Shown in pieces: positions 36,439 to 45,953 of a DNA stretch of 64,000 nucleotides. This DNA is from JAPORK01 sp026710285 (GTDB taxonomy: Bacteria > Pseudomonadota > Gammaproteobacteria > Pseudomonadales > Endozoicomonadaceae). Position 1 is the stretch's first letter. Every line of letters starts with the position of its first letter. The stretch spans positions 3,720,001-3,784,000 of the forward strand of contig OZ241746.1 of the NCBI GenBank assembly GCA_965201045.1. Reading direction: 5' to 3'. The notes under the pieces are model-generated. The model had not been told where the DNA came from and did not search any database. It worked only from the letters and a program-made list of their open reading frames with translations. The translations under genes and the position numbers were made by a program.

Positions 36439-36439
36439 T
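36404..36439 (+). terminator. strong intrinsic terminator without an upstream gene
   Basis: A GC-rich stem of ten pairs with one bulged T and a C-rich loop, followed by ATTTTTTTT. It is among the best terminators in the window and must end some plus-strand transcript starting in the 36106-36400 spacer. Confidence 0.8.
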
Positions 36440-36630
36440 ATGTCTTAGTAATTATTTTTTATATTATGTAGACTATTCAATTGAATGTACAGATTAATTT
36501 TATTAAAATAATAATTTATTTTTGTACCCACACCTATAGAATAAACCTAACTAAAATTGGATTGCAATATTTTTTTTAAAAATTCTATCTGTTCAATAAA
36601 AATAAGTGTTTTTGCAGAAATAGCCGGTAA

Positions 36631-36835
36631 CAGGGCTTACGCACCAAGAGAATGATTCTTAATAACCAAATAAAACAATTACTTTTTAAGCAAAAAATGT
36701 ACAGATGTTCATAGTTTTATATCTTATCAAAGACTGATCAACGGTCAGTTAGAAGTTAAAATGCACAGATTGAGTTTCAAAAAAGTGTTATATGAAGCTC
36801 CAAATGAGAATGATTCTCTTGGTGCGTAAGCCCTG
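36631..36835. mobile_element. MITE family A, copy 3
   Basis: A 205-base copy, nearly identical to copy 1 and without the nested element. Flanks TAGCCGGTAA (36621-36630) and GATCCGGTAA (36836-36845) agree at eight of ten positions, a slightly worn 10-base target duplication. It lies 526 bases after copy 2 in the same orientation. Confidence 0.9.
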
Positions 36836-36965
36836 GATCCGGTAACAAGAGGTGAGCTGTTGTAAGTAATACTTACATTAATGTTATCAGTATTTCTTTT
36901 AAAATAGCAACTTTATAATCAGTTTTATCTCCAAAGGAAAAGCTATTTTTTTTGGGAGAGTAAAC

Positions 36966-37394
36966 ATGGAACGTACAAATAAAAAATTTTTCCACGAAAG
37001 CAAACATGATGTTTTTAAGGATGCTTTATTTTTTATTTATAAAATAAATGAGAATAAAAATGGAACAAAGACTTTACTGTTAAAATTAAATAGTGAGCAT
37101 AAAACTCTCATGCGCTGTGAGTCTAAATATTTAAATACCTTTGACTGTAAAACGTTTAATTATCTTATTGATATAGCATCTCGGTCAAACTTAAATAATA
37201 TTCTTATTGATTGTGAATTATTACATACAATCAATAGCATCAGACTAAAATTTCTGTTCAGGCTGATAAAAGATTCAAAAAAACCGGTAACGCTTGTAAA
37301 TGTTTGTAAAAATATCACTGCATTATTAGATTTTTGTGGTATAAAAAAATTAATTACGCTTCACAACGATACACAAAAGCCATATTTTCATTAA
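36966..37394 (+). CDS. STAS-domain protein
   Basis: A 142-residue protein whose C-terminal half fits a STAS domain, the fold of anti-sigma-factor antagonists and related signalling proteins. The pattern is a strand NNILIDCELLHTINSIRLKF (where most relatives have DxSGxxxIDSSGLxxL), a helix FRLIKDSKKP, then VTLVNVCKNITALLDFCGIK, matching the usual end strand and helix. The serine of the phosphorylation site may be the one in INSIR. There is no partner kinase or phosphatase gene beside it. ATG 36966 follows TTTGGGAGAGTAAAC. It could have become a purely structural domain. Confidence 0.6.
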   Translation: MERTNKKFFHESKHDVFKDALFFIYKINENKNGTKTLLLKLNSEHKTLMRCESKYLNTFDCKTFNYLIDIASRSNLNNILIDCELLHTINSIRLKFLFRLIKDSKKPVTLVNVCKNITALLDFCGIKKLITLHNDTQKPYFH

Positions 37395-37721
37395 ATTACA
37401 TTTGTTTTACAGAACAACAGCATCATCTAATAAAGCCATTCAGTTAATTTGATAAACAGAACGTCCTGCAATCCACCGCCTGAGAACAAGAATACCTGCA
37501 AAGTTGTAATTCACCATACTTTGCTGTTTGAACCTTAGTGATGATTATTTATCTAACCTGTCTGTTACAACGGTTTTTTTGAAACTTATTACGACTTAAG
37601 TCTAAATGCTGGTCGGGAAACTTCGTCCATATCATTTTGTCAGATTAATTAACATAAATAAAAAATCACATAACATTCTTACCTCATTTAAAAGGTAAGA
37701 TGGAACAAGGAGTAAGAAAAC
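37395..37721 (+). other. spacer before the coiled-coil membrane protein
   Basis: A 327-base spacer with no gene. AACAAGGAGTAAGAAAAC is an excellent ribosome-binding site for the next gene. Nothing else was recognised. Confidence 0.4.
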
Positions 37722-38738
37722 ATGGATGTATTGACGCTATTACAATATACAGGTTCTGGTTTGTCGCATACCAGAGGAGCTGCTAATGTCGCCATACAGT
37801 GGTTAAGTCGCAATGTGACGGCAGTATTACACCCGGAAATAAATGTTGCAAATATAGCTGAGAGCGCTGTGGGTTTTCGCATATCTTCTCCCATACTCTC
37901 CAGAGTAATTACTGCCATTCCTGTAGGTATTCTTGCCTCTGTCGTTATTTATGAAGCTGCTTGCTTTATATATAATGAGTATCAAATTTCCAAGTATGCA
38001 AGTCAGTTAGAACAGGAGCATCTACAAGGTACCAGAGAAAAGGAATCAGCGCATTTTGCCAAAGCACAGATAGAAAAGTTTGCAAATGAGAAAAATAAAG
38101 CAGTTACAAAACAATATGATAAGCTGGCAGACAAAAAATTAGCAACAGAACAGTTTTATCATAAACCTGTTATCAGTACAGCTGACTTTCTTGCTACGAC
38201 ATTAGGAAATGTTGTCGTAAATGCTGCAGCAGTTGTCGTAACCGGCTGTGCTTTTACCAATGTGATTCCTTTTATTGTGGTTGGAAGTGGTATGATGCTT
38301 GCTGCAAAGGGTAGCATTGGAGTGGCAAAAAAAGCGCTTTATGCTTATCGTATACGCTGTTTAAACAAAGAAATGGACAAAATAAGAAGTCAACATGGAA
38401 ACGTAATGATTTATCAGCACCAGCAACAGCAAGAGCAGTTAACAGTGCAACGACTTGAGTGCCAAATTGAACAGCTAATAAATGAAAATAAGATAGCGCA
38501 GACAACAATTGATCGGTTACAACAGCAGTTGGAAGAAGTCCGGCAATACAATAAGAATCAGGATGAGGATTCTGCGGAAGGTGAAGAGTTTCATGATGCA
38601 GAGGATACACTTGATCAACAGGAAGTCATCAAAGCAGTTGATTCTGACCCCCGGCAGGAACAAAGCGAAGCTGAAAAACCAGATTCCGAAAAAAATTTAC
38701 TGGCGGCTATAGCTTATAACTTGTTCAATGACTGGTAA
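37722..38738 (+). CDS. unknown membrane protein with C-terminal coiled coil
   Basis: A 338-residue protein that I do not recognise. Two hydrophobic regions are evident: residues about 60-84 (VITAIPVGILASVVIYEAAC) and about 158-198 (LGNVVVNAAAVVVTGCAFTN and onward), the latter long enough for a hairpin. Between them is a charged helix (about 92-148). A glutamine-rich coiled coil follows at about 213-280 (IYQHQQQQEQLTVQRLECQI) and then an acidic tail (EDSAEGEEFHDAEDTLDQQE). The layout of hydrophobic domain plus cytosolic coiled coil recalls inclusion-membrane proteins of intracellular bacteria, but no homology is claimed. It is monocistronic with its own terminator. Confidence 0.6.
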   Translation: MDVLTLLQYTGSGLSHTRGAANVAIQWLSRNVTAVLHPEINVANIAESAVGFRISSPILSRVITAIPVGILASVVIYEAACFIYNEYQISKYASQLEQEHLQGTREKESAHFAKAQIEKFANEKNKAVTKQYDKLADKKLATEQFYHKPVISTADFLATTLGNVVVNAAAVVVTGCAFTNVIPFIVVGSGMMLAAKGSIGVAKKALYAYRIRCLNKEMDKIRSQHGNVMIYQHQQQQEQLTVQRLECQIEQLINENKIAQTTIDRLQQQLEEVRQYNKNQDEDSAEGEEFHDAEDTLDQQEVIKAVDSDPRQEQSEAEKPDSEKNLLAAIAYNLFNDW

Positions 38739-38753
38739 TAAAACCGACAAACT

Positions 38754-38790
38754 GGATAAAAGAGGCTGAGTTTATCAGTCTCTTTTATCC
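38754..38790 (+). terminator. hairpin terminator after the coiled-coil protein gene
   Basis: GGATAAAAGAG (38754-38764) pairs with CTCTTTTATCC (38780-38790), extended inward by GCTGA and TCAGT. It lies 16 bases behind the stop codon. The A and T runs in the arms allow function in both directions. Confidence 0.7.
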
Positions 38791-38901
38791 GGCAAGCATA
38801 AAATTTTAAATTACTTGCCTGAGATAACCCGTTTAAACTGATATTTCACATTAAAATACCATTACAATACTCAAAGGCACATAAAAAAACAGGTACTCTG
38901 T

Positions 38902-39488
38902 TTATTTTGAATTCATGTTGATTAGTTTTAGTTGAGCAACACGCAATTTTTGATAATTTTCAGTTGTTTTTTCTGCTGCATCTATAGGTCCGACTCCTTT
39001 TGCAAGTATGGAATCTTCATCTATATTTTCATTATCGACTAAATAATTTTTAACTTCTTCAGCTCGTTTGACAGATAATTTATTATCCATTTTTACCATC
39101 GGGGATCTGCTGCTGCAACAACATAAAGCTTTAGTTTAGGGTTAGATTTGATGACTTTTGCGACACCTTTGAGTATTTCTATGCTATCTAATGAAAGTTT
39201 ATATTCACCGGTTCCAAAATAAACAGAGACTTCTCCGCTTTCATCAAAAGGACTAATGTTATTTTCGATAAATGATGTGTTAGCCGAGCTATCATAGTGA
39301 TCACTTAGTCTGTCACCCAGTGCTGCACCTATCACTGCACCTATGGGTCCTGCAATTAAAGTTCCTATAGCAGCTCCACTTCCCATGAAAGTAATACGCT
39401 GATTTTTCGTATGTGCATTGACCATAACTACATTTGCAGATATGATGCAAAATAAAAGTGTTGATAAAATTTTTTTCATTTCAGACAC
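38902..39488 (-). pseudogene. OmpA-like protein with glycine zipper, frameshifted
   Basis: Two overlapping minus-strand frames make up one gene. The first (39488 down to 39093) has a signal peptide (MKKILSTLLFCIISANVVMV), a glycine-zipper segment (GSGAAIGTLIAGPIGAVIGA) and the start of an OmpA peptidoglycan-binding domain (VSVYFGTGEYKLSLDSIEIL), ending abruptly at ADPRW. The second (39099 down to 38902) resumes with NKLSVKRAEEVKNYLVDNEN and ends normally. Restoring one base near 39097 would join them with the usual Asp-to-Asn spacing. It is thus a recent frameshift, a sequencing error or, less likely, programmed frameshifting. Confidence 0.8.
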
Positions 39489-40169
39489 TACCTATTTTAG
39501 ATTTTAAAGTATGTATTTAATTTAATTTTTTCAGCTACTGGCTACTGATTATTAAAAAATATCATCAGAGTACAATATTTATTTTTATATCAGTAAAATA
39601 TCGGACTAGTCAAGTCTGACGTTTATTTACCATCTAATTTAGCAGGTGTACTCTGTACGTTGAAAATGACTGAATATATCCGGTCTTATTCGTTACCACG
39701 CTAAAAAATTTATGTGACAACATTTCTGAAATAAGTTAGAGATATATAAAAGACATTATTCTTCACATTTCAGTACACTATAATATTATATACTCATTCA
39801 ACTTCAAAATACTGGATTCATTTTTATACTACTCTTTAATAGTAATGATTTCTGGTAAAGTAAACCCAACACTTTCAAGTCAGGTTGGTATAGTAAATTA
39901 GTACTGTATTCTTTAGTTGATGATGCGAAACTGAAAAATACAAAAAATAAAATGTATCAATAATATTGTGATCCCCGATCATAGCTGATACATATAAATA
40001 GTAATTATAATTAAAAATATTGCAACTATTTTATTTTTTTAACGCCTGAAAGTCAATATCCTGGGTACTCTGATGATATAATTAGTTGCCCCTGAAAAAT
40101 ATAATTTTAACGCATAATTTATTTCAGATTAAATTCAACAAAATTTTAATTCCGGTTCTGCCTGATAGC
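39489..40169. other. AT-rich spacer
   Basis: About 680 bases without a supported gene or clear structure. No recognised repeat was found. Confidence 0.4.
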
Positions 40170-40260
40170 TTAATAACTAGTGTTGTGCACTATACGAGCT
40201 AAATACGGCTTTTCCTGAATTGTGTCATCCACAATCAGAACCACAGAAAACGTTTTGACA
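40170..40260 (-). pseudogene. DDE transposase fragment
   Basis: The minus strand encodes VKTFSVVLIVDDTIQEKPYL before losing similarity and stopping. The block VLIVDDTIQEKPY matches the first catalytic aspartate region of IS4/IS701-like DDE transposases, where DDT followed by EKP is typical. Only about 30 residues remain. It lies just upstream of the RHS gene. Confidence 0.55.
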
Positions 40261-40417
40261 AATGATCTTATTGGGTTTAGTTTTTCAGTATTATAAAATA
40301 TATTCTAAATTTCACAGCTAAATTAAGCTAAGTTTGTCCATTTGAAGCTTTACTAATTGCTAATTTTTTCTACATACAATTGAGTCAGAATAAAGTCTGA
40401 CATGAAGAATTTTCATC

Positions 40418-43400
40418 ATGCTCTCAGTTACATATCCGGAAAAAATACATAACCTGTTAACCGGTTTGATTATTTTTACGTTTTGGCTTTTTGTTAATCA
40501 AAATGGGTCTTCTAAAGTTGTTTCTGTATACAAAAAATCTGTTGAAGAATACAGTGATAATCAACCTGATAAAAATAAATCTGCTCTGCTTAAACAAAAA
40601 CATCCTCTGTCTACACATTCATCGAAAAAAAATAGTCGCAACAAACTTTTTTCAGATGAAAGTGAAGATGCTTCTGTATGGTCTAATGCCTTTAATTTTA
40701 ACAAGTCATGGGGAGCAGAAGTTGATCCGCGCACCGGTATTTTGATAGTCCATTTTAAAGTAGCCAGCTTGCTAAGCAACTTAGGACATGGTCCTGACAT
40801 TAATTTACAAATTAATTATAACAGCAATAACATTACTAATCCAGATGGGATTGGTCAGGGCTGGAGCTGGAATCTTACTCACTTTAATCCACAGCTGGAG
40901 GAATTAACGACTTCAGGTGGACAAGCATTTTATTTACAACAGCAGGGTAAATATCACTGGAGACCACGCTATCATAAACTGGATGATATACGTATTGATG
41001 GAGATAAAAGTACCCATTTTGTTATTACTTATGCCAACGGATTAAGAGAAATTTTGTCGCATGACGGTTACATTCTCCGGTTGGAACAACAGGATGAACA
41101 TTATGTCTCTTTTGTTTATAAACGAGGTACGCATCTGTTACAACGCATTGTTGATGAACAGGGTCATAAAATCATATTTAAAAGAAATCAGGGCTATATA
41201 AGTGTTATCAGTTCAGGTGTTGACGGTCAACCTGTAATGGTACGTATTATTGAGCAAAAGAATAAACCCGATCAGCTAATACTGCCTGTGCATGACAAGC
41301 AAAGTGAAATAAAAATTCATGTAAAGTATGTAAATAATTTGATCAATCAAATTATTTATCCCTCCGGTTTAAAAAAAACTTATCTCTATAATTGCTCAAA
41401 TGCGATGAAACGTCCGGTATTATGGTCTTCAAGTGCAATGGTACAATGTGTTATTTCTGAGGAAATGGTCGATTCAGGAACATCTCAGCCACGGACTAAA
41501 ATCCATTACAGTTATTCCAGGGTAAACAAAAATGAGCACAATTATCTCGGATTTAACTCAGGGCTGGCATTTATGCCGGGGATGCAGAGAGATACTTTAT
41601 TTGAAGCGCCTGTCAGTTATCTCTATCATACACAAACCGATAATGGTCTTGTGCGTGAAATTCGCACTTACAATAAATATCACCTGCTTATTAATGACAA
41701 GCTGATAAGTGACGATACAAACCATTTATTATCCGAAACAGAGAATTTTTTCTGTAGTATAAAAGTAGCTAATGGTTGTGCACAAACCCGTTTTGATCAT
41801 TTGCCAAAGACCTATAGTTTACCGCTTAAAACAGTGATTAAAACATGGGGAATGACTTCGGATACTCCGCAAACAAATACAATGACAATGTCATATGATG
41901 ATCAGGGTAGAATGGTAAGTCATACCGATGTTTATGGTCGTTTTACTACTGTTCGTTATTGTCCTCCAACAGGAGATACTGCCTGTCCGGCGTTACAAAA
42001 AAGCTGGAGTTTAAGAACTTTGCCGGAATCAAAAACCATTTATCCTGCTTCCACTGAAGCCGGAATACCCGTATCACCTCCGGTGACTACATGGAACTAT
42101 TATCATAAGCAAGCTAGTTTTAATGGTGCAGGTTATATACTGGTGCTTGATCATCAGACCCTGCGTGCAGGAAAACAGTGGCTTAATAAGCAACACTATT
42201 ATTATAATAATCCATCTGATTTACTAACTTATGGCTTATTGAAAAAAACAGTTTTAACAGGTAATACGGCACCTGTTGATACACTGCATTCGGTGGTACA
42301 TGATTATTGTTACACACAAAACTTCCATCAATCAAGTGAAACTATTTACCAGGCTATTGAATTAGATCAGGGAAAATTACAGAGGTTACCTGCGAAGACA
42401 ATAAGCTTGTTCACTCATCAGGTTATTGAAAAAACCGCAGCAGGCGGAAAAAATATAACCCGATATCATTATGACTCATTAGGTCGTCTGACTGAAACCG
42501 ATCTTGCAGCAGGTACTGTTTTTGCTGCAAGGCGTTATTATCAATATAGAATGGCTGCCGATCAGAATGCAGTTATTGTAACTGCGGCAAATGGATTACA
42601 ACAAAAAATTACTTTTGATAATGCCGGGCGAAAGCTAAAACAATTTCGTGAAATGGTTTCTATCAATGGGCAAAAAGTCCCCGGTCAGTGGTTACCTGAA
42701 AAAGCGTTTAATTATGATGCTTATGGTCGTATTATCAGGCAGATAGCCTATCTGACAGATACATCAGGTAAAGTCAACGCATTAGTTACGAAAAAATATT
42801 ATGATGCGTCAGGACGAATCAGCCATATCGACCTGCCAGATAAGGAAAGTGAAATTGCATTATATGATAATGAAGATCGCTGTACGATTAGTTATCGTCA
42901 AAACCGTTATAAAAAATCGGGTACTGTCTCTGCTATACGCATGAACCTGTTAGAAAAACCAATTGAAACAAGGCTATTTCCCTCCGGTTCTGGTTCTTTG
43001 TTTGTGTTGAAATCACTATGTAGTACCCACTATAACGGCACAAACGCTGTTAAAATATCTTCTGTTGTGTATGATGGTTTTGGGCGCCCGGTGGTGATCA
43101 AAGATCCTGCAGGCAGAGTGGTGCATAAATATTATGATGCATTGGGTCGCTTAAGCGATACGACAGATCCTGTAGGTGATGTAATTCATTATGTTTATAA
43201 TTTAACCGGACAGCTTATTCAGCGTTGGGCGTTACCGGTTAGTGGTGGTCATTATCTGTTATCATCTGCTGATTATAATGCAGCAGGACAGTTAATCTGG
43301 CAAGCCGGAGAAGATGGGCAACGCAAATTTTTCACTTATACACAAGATGGGCATCTGGCTACTGTTATCACACCGGCAGGGCATATCTTTACATGGCAAT

Positions 43401-45844
43401 ACAATATAGCAGGACTGCCTGTTGCCCGTTATCTGGATGGAAAAGTATTGCTGCAAAGTGAGTATGATCCGCTTACGCTCAGAGTGAGTAAAAAAATTGA
43501 TATCACCGGTACAACGATCTGGAAATACAGTGACGATGGTTTGGTGCAACAATTAATTCATACCGGTAATAATCATTATCCGGATTATCGGCTGAGCTGG
43601 CAATATGATCTTAACAGGCGTATTATTAGTGCTGCGGATATTGCTGGTAATCTAACTTTACTACAATATGATAAATTGGGGCGCATTACCACATCAGGTT
43701 ATAAATCACACAAAAAAAACAGTACTGAAACAATCTCATCTTCAGTTTATGATGATTTTTCCCGCGTGCATGAGATTGATTATGGCAGTGGTATACGACG
43801 TAAAATTAGTTATGATCTGTGGGGTCATTCAAACACAATAACCGATATACAAAACAACGGCGTATTATTTAAATGGAAGTTTGCTTATGATAATAATGAT
43901 AATATTATCAGAATAGATAAGCAGGCAACAAAGCATCAGCAATCCACTTTAACTTATCATTATGATGCGCTTGATAATCTAATAGCGATGACCTGTGATG
44001 GTCTGTCGCTCTGTCCAAGAGATACTACTTTTAAAGAGGCTGGTCCTGATAGTGCACCAATTATTATACGTCAGAATTATAATTTTACACCATTAAACAG
44101 AATAGCGCATGTAAAAGAGGCGCTGATCAGTTCAGATATAAATCATTCATTAACCAAAGTGATGACCTACGATTATGCTAATGCTAAAGCACCTTTACGC
44201 TTGCAGAAAATTAGTACAGCATGGAATCAGAAGGCACCAGAGAGCCACTATTTGATGTATGATATCACAGGAAATATGCTCATAGACGGAGAAGGTAATA
44301 AAATAAATTATAATGCTTTTAACCAGATTGTCCGGGTTTTAAAAGTTAACGGAGAGCAGAGTTACTACACTTATGATGGTGGCGGTAAAAAAGTGGTGGA
44401 AAAAACAGCAAGCGGTAACTGTTATCTGTTTTATCGTAATAACCATCTGATCAATGAAAAGATGATCAGCAATACATTACAAACACATTTTGTGGGTTAT
44501 CAAGGTGCAGCTAAAACGTTGGATGATCTTATTTATGCCTATCAGGAAGCTAATTATAAAGGTGATGTCGCTGCAATATTAACCAAAAATGGTAAGCAAC
44601 AATATAGGTTAAATCAACTTAGTATTTACAGTCCCTATGGTATGATATGGCATAGCCATCCTGTTACTTCACTTTGGCAGCAAAATCTTTTAGGATTTGA
44701 TGGGCAACGAACTGATCCTGCCACAGGCTGGCAATTTTTAGGGTCAGGACATCGTACTTATAATCCACAGCAACGTTATTTTGTTAGTGAAGATCCGGCA
44801 GGTGACGGGTATGCTTTTGGCAGTAATAATCCGATAATGACAACCGATCCTTCCGGTAATCTGCCTAAATGGCTGCAGACTACGTTTAAAATAATGCGGC
44901 ATATCGGTACATTTGGAACCAGTACTGCTAATAAAATGTGGGCAACCATCCTGGGTGCAACAGCAATGACGCTATGTACTCTTTTCTCTTTGGGCTTTGC
45001 ATTGGCAATAAAAAATGCATATTTAGGGATAGCAAGTGTATTAGGAACGGCAGCAACAGGTAGCGTCTCTATCATTGCCGGATTATTTCCTGATAATAAA
45101 GGGCTTAATATTGCGGCGTCAGTAATAGGTATCATTCAGCTTGTTGTAACTGTTGGTTCGACTGCTTTTTTGACGGGTTATTGTATACAATGCTGTCTTA
45201 TTACAGATAATCTCATGTCTGCTGAATCAATAGAGGAGCTGGAAATGACGAATGTTGTTCGAGCCAGCGTATCACCAGTTATTGAATCAGACTCACAATT
45301 AACTCGTGAACTAAAAGACATTGTACCAGAGTTTATTCATAAAGAACAAGAGGAATATTATTTTCATCTAAACAGTCGTGACGATGTAACACAGTTATGG
45401 TATGCCTTGAAATTAAAAGATTACCATCCGGGCAATGATATAGGAACGCTTTTTGTTACCGCAAAAATAGCTGGTAAACCTGTGTCTGTTAACCGTTTAG
45501 AAATGCTGCTAATAAATGAAAGAGAGAGTGCCCTCTATCAGCAAACACTCAGGTCTTTATTCAAAGATTTAACCACATACGAAGGGTCTCCTGTAGGGCT
45601 CATGACAGATATACGCACTATGCTCCCTCCAAGTACTGCTGTTGTACTTGTCAATGATCATTATACTTGTGTTGTACAGAGGCTCTTCGGAAATTTTAAC
45701 CATATGGGAAATAATATTTTTCTCAAAGCAACGACTCTCACTGAAGGAGGACTTCCGAATTTTGCAACAGGTTCTTTTGAGGAAATAATGCAACCTTTTG
45801 AAGATGATGGTGAGGTTGTGCTTACTGAATATTATTACATATAA
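40418..45844 (+). CDS. RHS/YD-repeat protein with hydrophobic C-terminal region
   Basis: A 1808-residue RHS protein. The N-terminus has one hydrophobic helix (about residues 12-27, LLTGLIIFTFWLF) that may act as a signal or anchor. A long array of YD repeats follows, for example YDSLGRLTETD, YDAYGRIIRQ, YDALGRLSDTTD and YDKLGRITTSG. The RHS core ends near residue 1475 with YNPQQRYFVSEDPAG and YAFGSNNPIMTTDPSG. Beyond the core, where polymorphic toxins carry their warhead, are three hydrophobic segments (about 1508-1594) and a 210-residue domain that I do not recognise (RELKDIVPEFIHKEQEEYYF, IFLKATTLTEGGLPNFATGS). No co-directional immunity gene follows; the next gene is convergent spoT. A surface or host-directed toxin is inferred. 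Confidence 0.88.
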   Translation: MLSVTYPEKIHNLLTGLIIFTFWLFVNQNGSSKVVSVYKKSVEEYSDNQPDKNKSALLKQKHPLSTHSSKKNSRNKLFSDESEDASVWSNAFNFNKSWGAEVDPRTGILIVHFKVASLLSNLGHGPDINLQINYNSNNITNPDGIGQGWSWNLTHFNPQLEELTTSGGQAFYLQQQGKYHWRPRYHKLDDIRIDGDKSTHFVITYANGLREILSHDGYILRLEQQDEHYVSFVYKRGTHLLQRIVDEQGHKIIFKRNQGYISVISSGVDGQPVMVRIIEQKNKPDQLILPVHDKQSEIKIHVKYVNNLINQIIYPSGLKKTYLYNCSNAMKRPVLWSSSAMVQCVISEEMVDSGTSQPRTKIHYSYSRVNKNEHNYLGFNSGLAFMPGMQRDTLFEAPVSYLYHTQTDNGLVREIRTYNKYHLLINDKLISDDTNHLLSETENFFCSIKVANGCAQTRFDHLPKTYSLPLKTVIKTWGMTSDTPQTNTMTMSYDDQGRMVSHTDVYGRFTTVRYCPPTGDTACPALQKSWSLRTLPESKTIYPASTEAGIPVSPPVTTWNYYHKQASFNGAGYILVLDHQTLRAGKQWLNKQHYYYNNPSDLLTYGLLKKTVLTGNTAPVDTLHSVVHDYCYTQNFHQSSETIYQAIELDQGKLQRLPAKTISLFTHQVIEKTAAGGKNITRYHYDSLGRLTETDLAAGTVFAARRYYQYRMAADQNAVIVTAANGLQQKITFDNAGRKLKQFREMVSINGQKVPGQWLPEKAFNYDAYGRIIRQIAYLTDTSGKVNALVTKKYYDASGRISHIDLPDKESEIALYDNEDRCTISYRQNRYKKSGTVSAIRMNLLEKPIETRLFPSGSGSLFVLKSLCSTHYNGTNAVKISSVVYDGFGRPVVIKDPAGRVVHKYYDALGRLSDTTDPVGDVIHYVYNLTGQLIQRWALPVSGGHYLLSSADYNAAGQLIWQAGEDGQRKFFTYTQDGHLATVITPAGHIFTWQYNIAGLPVARYLDGKVLLQSEYDPLTLRVSKKIDITGTTIWKYSDDGLVQQLIHTGNNHYPDYRLSWQYDLNRRIISAADIAGNLTLLQYDKLGRITTSGYKSHKKNSTETISSSVYDDFSRVHEIDYGSGIRRKISYDLWGHSNTITDIQNNGVLFKWKFAYDNNDNIIRIDKQATKHQQSTLTYHYDALDNLIAMTCDGLSLCPRDTTFKEAGPDSAPIIIRQNYNFTPLNRIAHVKEALISSDINHSLTKVMTYDYANAKAPLRLQKISTAWNQKAPESHYLMYDITGNMLIDGEGNKINYNAFNQIVRVLKVNGEQSYYTYDGGGKKVVEKTASGNCYLFYRNNHLINEKMISNTLQTHFVGYQGAAKTLDDLIYAYQEANYKGDVAAILTKNGKQQYRLNQLSIYSPYGMIWHSHPVTSLWQQNLLGFDGQRTDPATGWQFLGSGHRTYNPQQRYFVSEDPAGDGYAFGSNNPIMTTDPSGNLPKWLQTTFKIMRHIGTFGTSTANKMWATILGATAMTLCTLFSLGFALAIKNAYLGIASVLGTAATGSVSIIAGLFPDNKGLNIAASVIGIIQLVVTVGSTAFLTGYCIQCCLITDNLMSAESIEELEMTNVVRASVSPVIESDSQLTRELKDIVPEFIHKEQEEYYFHLNSRDDVTQLWYALKLKDYHPGNDIGTLFVTAKIAGKPVSVNRLEMLLINERESALYQQTLRSLFKDLTTYEGSPVGLMTDIRTMLPPSTAVVLVNDHYTCVVQRLFGNFNHMGNNIFLKATTLTEGGLPNFATGSFEEIMQPFEDDGEVVLTEYYYI

Positions 45845-45953
45845 AGATGTGACGGCAGAAGATAAAAAACAGAAACTATTACCAGACAACGGCTTTGTTT
45901 GTTTTATGTTATCTATCTTTTGTTGATTTTCTATTGGCAAAACAGCAGTAATA

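Noticed and set aside
45569..45940. 123-residue minus-strand frame over the 3' end of the RHS gene as an immunity gene
   Set aside because: It lies almost wholly antisense to the RHS coding sequence, has no ribosome-binding site and its composition looks like a mirror of the other strand. RHS immunity genes are co-directional and downstream.
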